From positions 6,704 through 19,850 of the forward strand of contig DDRC01000001.1 in the NCBI GenBank assembly GCA_002342985.1: a DNA stretch of 13,147 nt, read 5' to 3'. The notes beneath the pieces are model-generated. The model searched no databases and was not told where the DNA came from. It worked only from the letters and a program-made list of their open reading frames with translations. The position numbers and the translations under genes are program-made. How positions within the stretch are numbered: the stretch's first letter is position 1; each line of letters begins with the position of its first letter. Below, piece by piece: positions 6,691-13,147 of this stretch. Source of the DNA: Flavobacteriales bacterium UBA2426 (lineage in GTDB: Bacteria > Bacteroidota > Bacteroidia > Flavobacteriales_F > PHOS-HE28).

Positions 6691-7509
6691 ATGGCAAACG
6701 GACTGTTGAAGGGGAAGCGCGGCATCATCACCGGCGCGCTCAACGACCAGAGCATCGCCTGGAAGGTGGCTGAGCTCGCCCACGCCGAGGGCGCCTCCAT
6801 CGTGCTCACCAATGCACCGGTGGCCATGCGGATGGGCGAGATCAATAAGCTGGCAGAGGCCGTGGGTGCCCCGGTGATCCCGGCCGACGCAACCAAGGAC
6901 GAGGACCTGGAGAAGCTCTTCTCTGATGGTGCCGCGCACCTGGGTGGCAAGATCGATTTCGTGCTGCACAGCATCGGGATGAGCCCGAATGTGCGCAAGG
7001 GCAAGGGCTATGACGACCTGAACTACGAGTGGTACCGCCAGACCCTGGATATCAGCGCCATGAGCTTCCACCGCATGCTCCAGGCCGCGCGCAAGACCGA
7101 TGCGCTGGCCGAATGGGGCAGCGTGGTGGCCTTGAGCTATATCGCGGCGCAGCGCGTCTTCCCCGGCTACGGTGACATGGCAGACGCCAAAGCCCTGCTC
7201 GAGAGCATCGCGCGCAGCTGGGGGTACTACCTCGGCATGGAGAAGAAGGTGCGGGTGAACACCGTCAGCCAAAGCCCCACCATGACCACGGCCGGCTCGG
7301 GCATCAAGGGCTTCGGCGGGTTCTTCGGATTCGCGCAGGAGATGAGCCCCTTGGGCAATGCGCCGGCCGAGGACTGCGCGAAGTACTGCATCACGCTGTT
7401 CAGCGACCTCACCAGGTACGTCACCATGCAGAACCTCTTCCATGATGGAGGGTTCAGCAGCACCGGGGTTACGCCCCAGGTCATGGACAAGGTCACGGGC
7501 AGCATGTAG
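6691..7509 (+). CDS. fabI: Enoyl-[acyl-carrier-protein] reductase FabI
   Basis: A 272-residue cytoplasmic enzyme that catalyses the last, NADH-dependent reduction of each fatty acid elongation cycle. It has the FabI form of the Rossmann nucleotide site (ITGALNDQSIAWKVAE, residues 13-28), HSIGMSP (93-99), SVVALSYIAAQ (144-154) and the catalytic arrangement Tyr150, Tyr160-x6-Lys167 (PGYGDMADAK). RVNTVSQSP with a following TTAGSGI (188-205) is the substrate loop seen in FabI. The length is close to the E. coli enzyme (262), with a few extra C-terminal residues. The ATG at 6691 is chosen because MANGLLKGKRGIITG fits the family start; the frame stays open far upstream only as an antisense shadow of the neighbouring gene. 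It is divergent from the lysyl oxidase gene. A TPR gene follows 60 bp downstream but has its own possible promoter. Confidence 0.96.
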   Translation: MANGLLKGKRGIITGALNDQSIAWKVAELAHAEGASIVLTNAPVAMRMGEINKLAEAVGAPVIPADATKDEDLEKLFSDGAAHLGGKIDFVLHSIGMSPNVRKGKGYDDLNYEWYRQTLDISAMSFHRMLQAARKTDALAEWGSVVALSYIAAQRVFPGYGDMADAKALLESIARSWGYYLGMEKKVRVNTVSQSPTMTTAGSGIKGFGGFFGFAQEMSPLGNAPAEDCAKYCITLFSDLTRYVTMQNLFHDGGFSSTGVTPQVMDKVTGSM

Positions 7510-7533
7510 GCGCCTCTCGATCCGGCCCGTCCC

Positions 7534-7561
7534 TTGCCAAGGCCAGGCTGCCCTATTTTCG
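7534..7561 (+). promoter_or_regulatory. Candidate Bacteroidota promoter for the TPR/pseudocaspase-cyclase unit
   Basis: TTG (7534-7536), 17 bp, then TATTTTCG (7554-7561) fits the Bacteroidota TTG / TAnnTTTG architecture with one mismatch in the -7 box. The box ends only 8 bp before the ATG at 7570, so the transcript would have a very short leader or be nearly leaderless. It lies in the 60-bp gap after fabI. Confidence 0.35.
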
Positions 7562-7569
7562 ACCCGCCC

Positions 7570-9744
7570 ATGCGCCTGCCGCTCCGCTCCCGCATCCTTT
7601 CGTCGGCCATCTTCGCCGCACTCCTCACCCTACCGGCCGCATCCCAATCGGGCAAGGCCTTCCTGAAGGAGGCCGATAAGCTGAAGGCCCAGCTGGAGTT
7701 CGAGCAGGCCTTGGAGAAATACGGCTTCGCCATCACCATCGAGCCGAAGCTGATCAAGGCCTGGCAGGGGAGGGCGGAGGTGCATGGCGCCTTGGGCCGG
7801 GCCAAGGAACGGGCGCTGGACCTGGGTCAGGTGGCCGATCTGGACCCCGGGGATCCCGGTCATGCGGTGGCGGCCTCAGCCGCTTTCCTCGATATCGATA
7901 GCCTTGCGCCCGCGCGGGCGTTCGCGGAACGGGCGGTCAAGGTGGACCCGAAGAGCCAATCAGCGCTCATGGCCCTGGGCCGGGCATGCCTCCGCATCGG
8001 CGACCTCGATTGCGCTTCGCACGCCGCCGACCAGGCGCTGGCCATCAAGGCCACCACCGATACCTATTACCTGCATGGCATCGTCCACTCCGCCACGCGC
8101 GACTACAAGACCGCTGAATTCGACCTCGACAAGGTCATCGAGTGGAATCACCTCTACGAGCCGGCCTATGTCGCCCTGAGCGAGGTGCAGCTCGCACTCT
8201 ACGAATTGTATTCCGGCCCCACCATGAAGACCAGGACCCTGGAGAAGGCCATCGACAAATGCACCAGGGCGCTGGAACTCAACCCGCAGAGCACCGATGC
8301 CCTCTTCACCCGCAGCAAGGCGCTCGCGCTGCAGAAGGAGTTCGCCAAGGCCATCGACGACATCAGCCGGTGCATGGCATTGGGCCGCACGGACCGGTCG
8401 GCCTACATGCAGCGCGCCGCCTATTACAAGGGATTCGGCCAGTTCCAGAACGCCATCAACGACCTGAATCAGGTCATCCTCGCCGATGCGAAGGATTACG
8501 AAGCCCTTCGGCTCCGGGCCGAATGCCGTGAGGCGAACCTCGATCTCGAAGGCGCCCTGAAGGACATCGAGGGTGCCCAGAAGGGCCTGGAGCAGTCCGG
8601 TGCACTCACCGCCGACCAGCGCACCGCCTTCGAGGAGTCGCGCACGCGCATCGCCAAGCAGGTGTTCGAGATGAACCGGGAGTCGGATCCGCCCTCCATC
8701 ACCGTGGTATTCCCCTATCGCGATGGGGATGTGGCGCGGGTATCGGGCTCCCAGGATTTCACCAAGGTGAGCGGCCATGTGCGCGACAAGAGCCTGTTGC
8801 AGGCCATCACGGTGAACGGCAAGCCGGCCGACTATTCCAAGGATGAGAAGGATCCGGAGTTCGTTGTGGTGATTCCCCTGCCCAAGGAAGCGCAGGAGAT
8901 CGTGGTGCAGGCCACCGATGCCTATGGGAACTTCATCAGTGAGGTGCTGCGCGTGGAGCGGACGGAGGGTGTCGCTCCGGTGATCGCCATCACCTCGCCG
9001 AAGCCGACCGGCGCACGGGAGATCGCATTGCCCGCCGGCCGCAGCGATGTGTTCATCGAGGGTGCGGTGACCGATGCCAGCTTGATCCGGCTCATCGCCG
9101 TCAATGGGGTGAATGCCAGCTATGCTCCGGACCGGGCCAACCCGGAGTTCTCGATCAAGGTCGACCTCAAGGGGCAGGACCAGTTCACCGTGCGAGCGGA
9201 GGACCAGTTCGGCAATGCGTCCGAGCAGGTGTGGGCGGTCAAGCGCACCGGCTCCGAGTCCGCGACCGTGAACCGCCCCGCCGGCACGGAGGGCGGGGGG
9301 GCGGTCGCCACCGTTGCGAAGGGCGCCACCTGGGTGGTGCACATCGAGAACAGCAACTACCGGAGCTTCCCGGCCCTGCAGGTCTCGCAGAGCGACCTGG
9401 CCAAGATGCAGAAGGCCTTTGCCGGCTATTCCATTCAGCGCACCATCAGCAAGAAGAACCTGACCAAGGAGCAGATGGAGCGGTTCTTCAACGTGGAATT
9501 GCGCGACCTGGTGAGGACCAACAAGGTGGGCACAATCCTGGTGTGGTACACCGGCCATGGCCGCACGGTGGGGGGCAAGGCCTACTGGATACCGGTTGAT
9601 GGCCGGAAGGACGATATCTACAGCTTCTACAACTACGGGGCACTGAAGGCCCAGATGCAGAACTACAGCGAGTCCATCACCAACACGGTCGTCGTATCCG
9701 ATGCGGCCGCTGGCGAGGCCTCGTTCTTCGACCTCACCCGGTAG
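7570..9744 (+). CDS. Exported TPR protein with Ig-like domains and a C-terminal caspase-like (C14) p20 domain lacking the catalytic Cys
   Basis: A 724-residue protein. Residues 1 to about 25 form a signal peptide (basic MRLPLRSR, hydrophobic core, AAS/Q), so the rest is predicted periplasmic. Residues 28-345 are TPR-like helical repeats, for example ALEKYGFAITIEPKLIKAWQGRA, AVKVDPKSQSALMALGRACL and CTRALELNPQSTDALFTRSKAL. Residues 375-560 contain two Ig-like beta domains, each with an A-x-D-x(2)-GN signature (ATDAYGN at 448-454, AEDQFGN at 543-549). Residues 586-724 match the p20 part of a metacaspase-like domain: WVVHIENSNY, a helix with SQSDLAKMQKAF, ILVWYTGHG with candidate His663, and AYWIPVDG. 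The usual DxC site reads D711-A-A-A-G, so the Cys is Ala at 713, and the protein stops 11 residues later with no p10 part. Proteolysis is therefore unlikely; a binding or scaffold role is inferred. The cyclase gene starts 6 bp downstream. The ATG at 7570 is chosen for the signal peptide. Confidence 0.85.
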   Translation: MRLPLRSRILSSAIFAALLTLPAASQSGKAFLKEADKLKAQLEFEQALEKYGFAITIEPKLIKAWQGRAEVHGALGRAKERALDLGQVADLDPGDPGHAVAASAAFLDIDSLAPARAFAERAVKVDPKSQSALMALGRACLRIGDLDCASHAADQALAIKATTDTYYLHGIVHSATRDYKTAEFDLDKVIEWNHLYEPAYVALSEVQLALYELYSGPTMKTRTLEKAIDKCTRALELNPQSTDALFTRSKALALQKEFAKAIDDISRCMALGRTDRSAYMQRAAYYKGFGQFQNAINDLNQVILADAKDYEALRLRAECREANLDLEGALKDIEGAQKGLEQSGALTADQRTAFEESRTRIAKQVFEMNRESDPPSITVVFPYRDGDVARVSGSQDFTKVSGHVRDKSLLQAITVNGKPADYSKDEKDPEFVVVIPLPKEAQEIVVQATDAYGNFISEVLRVERTEGVAPVIAITSPKPTGAREIALPAGRSDVFIEGAVTDASLIRLIAVNGVNASYAPDRANPEFSIKVDLKGQDQFTVRAEDQFGNASEQVWAVKRTGSESATVNRPAGTEGGGAVATVAKGATWVVHIENSNYRSFPALQVSQSDLAKMQKAFAGYSIQRTISKKNLTKEQMERFFNVELRDLVRTNKVGTILVWYTGHGRTVGGKAYWIPVDGRKDDIYSFYNYGALKAQMQNYSESITNTVVVSDAAAGEASFFDLTR

Positions 9745-9750
9745 CGCCCC

Positions 9751-12700
9751 ATGACACCCTTCTGTCGCTCGATCCGGACGGCCCTGGCGAGGCTGCATGC
9801 CGCCTTCTTGGCGCTGCTCCTGGCCGGGGCGGCCTTCGGGCAGCGCTATTTCTTCGAGAACATCTCCAACCAGCAGGGCCTGCCCGCTGCCAAGGTGTAC
9901 TGCGCGGCCCAGAGCCCCGATGGCATCATCTGGGTCGGGACCGAGGTTGGCCTTGCCAGCTACGATGGCATGAACGTGGTGAGCCATGGCACGGCGGATG
10001 GCACGGCGCCCGGCGGTGTGTTCTCCCTGCTGGTCGATCGCGATGGAGGGATCTGGGCGGGCCATCTGGACGGCGGCATCACCTGGAGCAAGGGACGTGC
10101 GTTCCGATCCTGCACCTTGGGCAATGGGGTATCCAGCGCCATCACGGCCTGGGTGCAGGAGAAGGATGGATCCATCCTCGTGGCCACCATGGGCTCTGGG
10201 CTTTGGCGCGTCACGGGTACACCGGCGGAGGATGGGACGCTCAATGCCCGTCGCATCGGTGCGGAGGCGGGTCTCCAGGACCGCATCCTGTCCATCGCGG
10301 CACTGCCCGATGGGCGGGTCGCGCTGGTTTCCGACGGCAGCGGCATGCAGGCGCTGGCGGGTGACCGGATCACCGAGTTGAATCTTGCGGGCGTCCCCGA
10401 CGTGTTCCGACGCACGGCGATCTTCGTGGATGGCAAAGGGCGCATCTGGGTGGGCACCCAAGGGGGCGGCGCATACCGCTGCAGCCTGGATGGCCGCTGC
10501 GACCGCTTCGATATCCTGACCGGCCTGAGGAGCAATACCATCTACTGCTTCGGAGAGGATGGGGAGGGGCAGGTCTGGATCGGCACCACCGATGGCGGGG
10601 CTTCATGCGTGACCAGCGACGGCGTACGCAGCTTCGGGCCGGACAACGGGCTGCACGGGCGCTTCGTGCGCTGCCTGGTGCGCGACCGCGAGGGCAACCT
10701 GCTCATCGGAACCAACGAGAGCGGACTGGACATCTTCAAGGGCGACCGGTTCATCTCCTACGGGGAGTCCGAAGGCCTCAGCGACCCTAAGGTCTTCGCC
10801 GTGATGGAGGACCGCAATCAGCGCACTTGGTTCGGGACCAATGCAGGCATCGTTGTGCTCGACGTGACGGGGCGGCTCGTGGAGCAGGTCACCTCGCAGA
10901 AGGGCCAGCTCACCAGCAACTTCGTCCGCTGCCTGCGCGAGGACGACAAAGGCTACGTATGGGTGGGCACCGAGAACGGGGGGCTGCTGCGCTTTGACCC
11001 GCGCTCAGGCAAGGCGCAGGAGGCACTGGAGGTCTCCGGGAGCCTCGCGGACCTGCGTGTGACGGCCTTGGAGGTTGGCCAACCGGGCGAACTGTGGGTG
11101 GGTGGCGTCAATGGACTCTGGCGCTACCTCCCTGGCGGCGGTACTGTGCCCACGCCGTACAGGACGGAGGATGGGCTGGCCGGCAATCACATCAATGCCA
11201 TCTTCCGCGATCGGGACGGAACGATCTGGGTGGGCAGCACCACCAACGGCGTCACCCGGATCGACAACGGGAAGGCCACGCGGATCGACCTCGGCCGCTC
11301 CTTCGCCGCATCGTGCTTCACGCAGGATCAGGAAGGCCGCATCTGGGTGGGCACCGAGGGGCAGGGCATCATCGTGCTGAAGGACGGGAAGGAACAGCAG
11401 CGATTCACCGCGGAACAGGGGCTCCTGAGCAATGCGATCAAGGCGCTGGCCACCGACGAGCAGGGGCACATCTGGATCGGCACCACCAAGGGCCTTAACA
11501 AATGGCGGCACAAGCAGGAGGGCTTCATCGCCTTCACCGAGCGAGCGGGCTTCACCGGCATCGAAGTGAAGCCGAATGCCGTCTGTGCCCTAAGGGGCGG
11601 CGGCGTGCTCTTCGGCACGGTGAACGGTGCCACACGGGTGGGCGACGAGCGCGAAGCTGAACGGACCGTGGCTCCTCTGGTCACCATCAGGGGCTGGACC
11701 GTGAACCTTGAGGAGCGGCCCCTTGAAGGCCGGTCAAGCCTCAGCCACGACGAGCGGAGCATCAGGCTCAGGTACGGCTGCGTGGCCCTGAGCGATCCAG
11801 GCGCGGTGCGCTACATGTACCTCCTCGATGGCCTGGAGGACGACTGGCAGCCCATCACCTCCAGCACCGAAGCGGCCTATCCTGCACTGCCGCCCGGCAC
11901 TTACACCTTCAAGGTGAAGGCCATGGACCGCAGCGGCCTCTGGAGCGAACCGCCTGCCGAGCTGAGCTTCACCATCCACCCCCCTTGGTACCGCAGCTGG
12001 TGGTTCTATTCGGCCCTGGCCATCTTCATCGGTGCGTCGCTGTTCAGCTACATCAAGGTGCGGGAGCGGCAGCTGCGCCTGCGCAACCTTGTGCTGGAGA
12101 AGAAAGTGGAGGAGCGCACCGCAGAGGTGGTGGCCCAGAGCAAGGAGATCGAGGGGCAGAAGGAACGCATCGAGGACCTGCTGCTGAACATCCTGCCCAA
12201 GGAGATCAGCGAGGAGCTGAAGGAGAAGGGGAAGGCCACCGCGCGGCGGCATGACGAGGTCACGGTGGTGTTCACGGACATGAAGGGATTCACCCGTGTG
12301 GCGGAGAAGATGACGCCCGAGGAACTCGTGAGCGAACTGGACGACTGCTTCGTCCAGTTCGATGAGATCGTGGGCCGGTACGGGATCGAGAAGATCAAGA
12401 CCATCGGCGACAGCTACATGTGCGCCGCCGGCGTGCCCACAGGCGATGCTTGGCACGCTCACCGGTGCGTGCTCGCCGCACTGGAGGTGCGCGAGCTCAT
12501 GAGCCGCTGGCAGAAGGAGCACCGCAGCGCCGGCAAGGAGCCATGGGCCCTGCGCATCGGTGTGCACTCGGGCCCGGTGGTGGCGGGAGTGGTGGGCAAA
12601 CGCAAGTTCGCCTACGACATCTGGGGCGATACCGTGAACACGGCGGCCCGCATGGAGAGCAGCGGCGAAGTGGGCGAGGTGAACATCAGCGGTGCCACCT

Positions 12701-12888
12701 ACCGCCTTGTGAAGGATCATTTCGAATGCGTGCACCGCGGCCAGGTCGAGGCGAAGAACAAGGGCGCCATCGACATGTACTTCGTCAAGCGCATCAAGCC
12801 TGAGTTCAGCGCGAATGCAGAGGGTACGCGGCCCAATGAGCGCCTGCTCAGGCTCTGTTGCGTCTCATTGGCGCAGGAGCTCGCGTAG
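9751..12888 (+). CDS. HTCS-like propeller sensor with a C-terminal class III adenylate cyclase domain
   Basis: A 1045-residue membrane sensor. A signal peptide (cleavage near Gly30) precedes about 14 propeller repeats marked by IWVGT-like motifs near residues 61, 102, 143, 190, 232, 276, 318, 360, 404, 449, 493, 532, 575 and 620, i.e. two seven-bladed propellers. Residues about 670-745 are a Y_Y_Y domain (YMYLLDGLEDDWQ, LPPGTYTFKVKAMD). One membrane helix (about 748-768) and a coiled coil (770-815) lead to the cyclase (835-1012). Metal-binding Asp843 (FTDMKGFT) and Asp887 (IGDSYM), transition-state Asn963 and Arg967 (VNTAARMES), and the specificity pair Lys883 (KIKTIGD) and Asp956 (YDIWGD) are all present. 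Lys/Asp indicates ATP and cAMP rather than GTP. Known HTCS proteins with this ectodomain end in histidine kinases; here a cyclase replaces the kinase. It is translationally close to the upstream pseudocaspase gene (6 bp). The ligand is unknown. The tail overlaps the convergent Nudix gene by 24 bp. Confidence 0.94.
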   Translation: MTPFCRSIRTALARLHAAFLALLLAGAAFGQRYFFENISNQQGLPAAKVYCAAQSPDGIIWVGTEVGLASYDGMNVVSHGTADGTAPGGVFSLLVDRDGGIWAGHLDGGITWSKGRAFRSCTLGNGVSSAITAWVQEKDGSILVATMGSGLWRVTGTPAEDGTLNARRIGAEAGLQDRILSIAALPDGRVALVSDGSGMQALAGDRITELNLAGVPDVFRRTAIFVDGKGRIWVGTQGGGAYRCSLDGRCDRFDILTGLRSNTIYCFGEDGEGQVWIGTTDGGASCVTSDGVRSFGPDNGLHGRFVRCLVRDREGNLLIGTNESGLDIFKGDRFISYGESEGLSDPKVFAVMEDRNQRTWFGTNAGIVVLDVTGRLVEQVTSQKGQLTSNFVRCLREDDKGYVWVGTENGGLLRFDPRSGKAQEALEVSGSLADLRVTALEVGQPGELWVGGVNGLWRYLPGGGTVPTPYRTEDGLAGNHINAIFRDRDGTIWVGSTTNGVTRIDNGKATRIDLGRSFAASCFTQDQEGRIWVGTEGQGIIVLKDGKEQQRFTAEQGLLSNAIKALATDEQGHIWIGTTKGLNKWRHKQEGFIAFTERAGFTGIEVKPNAVCALRGGGVLFGTVNGATRVGDEREAERTVAPLVTIRGWTVNLEERPLEGRSSLSHDERSIRLRYGCVALSDPGAVRYMYLLDGLEDDWQPITSSTEAAYPALPPGTYTFKVKAMDRSGLWSEPPAELSFTIHPPWYRSWWFYSALAIFIGASLFSYIKVRERQLRLRNLVLEKKVEERTAEVVAQSKEIEGQKERIEDLLLNILPKEISEELKEKGKATARRHDEVTVVFTDMKGFTRVAEKMTPEELVSELDDCFVQFDEIVGRYGIEKIKTIGDSYMCAAGVPTGDAWHAHRCVLAALEVRELMSRWQKEHRSAGKEPWALRIGVHSGPVVAGVVGKRKFAYDIWGDTVNTAARMESSGEVGEVNISGATYRLVKDHFECVHRGQVEAKNKGAIDMYFVKRIKPEFSANAEGTRPNERLLRLCCVSLAQELA

Positions 12889-13147
12889 CTCGGCCAGCAT
12901 CATGGCCGTTGCGCCCCACACCACTCGGCCCTTCACGTCGAAGTAAGGCGTTTCCGCCGTACGCCCCAGCATCGCGATGTGCTGCTCGCGCCGCTTCAGG
13001 ATGTCTTCGCGCAGCAGGTCGGCAAGGGGCACCTCGATCAATTCCGCGACCTCGCGTGCATCGGGCGCGAACGGGCCGATCCGATCGGCGACGGCCACGA
13101 AGGGAGTGACCAGCGATCGGCTCGGCGGGATGTAGATCGGCGACAGG
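12865..13147 (-). CDS. Nudix hydrolase, CoA pyrophosphatase (NudL/YeaB-like), C-terminal part
   Basis: The minus-strand frame is open from the window edge to TGA at 12865-12867, giving about 93 residues. The visible part starts LSPIYIPPSRSLVTPFVAV and contains PFAPDAREVAELIEVPLADLL, TPYFDVKGRVVWGATAMMLAEL and a terminal ELRELLRQ. The LxPxYIPPSxxLVxPFV segment, EVAExxEVPLxxLL and the VWGATAxML motif are typical of the C-terminal half of the Nudix family that hydrolyses coenzyme A to phosphopantetheine and 3',5'-ADP. The Nudix box lies outside the window, so catalytic residues cannot be checked. The apparent internal GTG at 13098 is not the true start, because family-like sequence continues upstream of it. 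It converges with and overlaps the cyclase gene by 24 bp. Confidence 0.85.
   Translation of the reverse strand, partial: LSPIYIPPSRSLVTPFVAVADRIGPFAPDAREVAELIEVPLADLLREDILKRREQHIAMLGRTAETPYFDVKGRVVWGATAMMLAELRELLRQ

Noticed and set aside
7534..7569. Upstream start for the TPR protein
   Set aside because: It would bury the signal peptide by 12 residues and overlaps the candidate promoter; the ATG at 7570 gives a normal signal peptide.
7960..10461. 833-codon open frame on the minus strand opposite the TPR and cyclase genes
   Set aside because: It spans a boundary between two well-supported genes and shows no motif or signal; it is a composition-driven shadow frame.
7570..12888. A CHAT-TPR or Craspase-like or CRISPR-linked defence system
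   Set aside because: The protease fold lacks its catalytic Cys and carries a signal peptide, and no CRISPR repeats or cas genes are visible in the window.

Overview
The window looks like a chromosomal segment from a GC-rich member of the Bacteroidota, most likely a Flavobacteriales-type lineage. This is inferred from several features: a DUF4835/PorD gene (type IX secretion) between coaBC and recN, GC-x(4)-A-x-NY linker repeats in a large secreted protein, a 14-repeat propeller plus Y_Y_Y sensor of the kind typical of Bacteroidota hybrid two-component sensors, and few Shine-Dalgarno sequences. No RNA genes, insertion sequences or CRISPR arrays were seen. The strong GC bias creates very long antisense shadow ORFs, which I rejected.

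Layout. (1) Positions 1-2869, + strand: a tight housekeeping run with the 3' end of coaBC (coenzyme A synthesis), porD (DUF4835, T9SS-associated) and recN (DNA repair). (2) Positions 2870-3045: a short convergent intergenic region with three perfect inverted repeats. (3) Positions 3046-6579, - strand: a 1177-residue secreted multidomain protein. Its core is a lysyl oxidase domain that keeps the copper-binding HxHxH motif and the Lys/Tyr pair that form the LTQ cofactor in animal enzymes. It is flanked by a MAM-like domain, PPC-like domains, a dockerin-like calcium-binding segment, a cohesin-like beta domain and a C-terminal 39-residue repeat. (4) Positions 6691-7509, + strand: fabI, divergent from the lysyl oxidase gene. 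(5) Positions 7570-12888, + strand: a two-gene unit 6 bp apart. The first gene encodes an exported TPR protein ending in a caspase-like p20 domain whose catalytic Cys position is Ala. The second encodes a membrane sensor with two seven-bladed propellers, a Y_Y_Y domain, one membrane helix, a coiled coil and a class III adenylate cyclase domain with all key residues. (6) Positions 12865-13147, - strand: the C-terminal part of a Nudix CoA pyrophosphatase, overlapping the cyclase gene tail to tail.

The two items of most interest are the lysyl oxidase, a candidate extracellular protein-crosslinking enzyme in a bacterium, and the pseudocaspase/cyclase pair. The pair reads as a candidate envelope-to-cAMP signalling module in which an HTCS-like sensor drives a cyclase instead of a histidine kinase. 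The functional coupling is inference; the domain calls rest on motifs read directly from the translated sequence.
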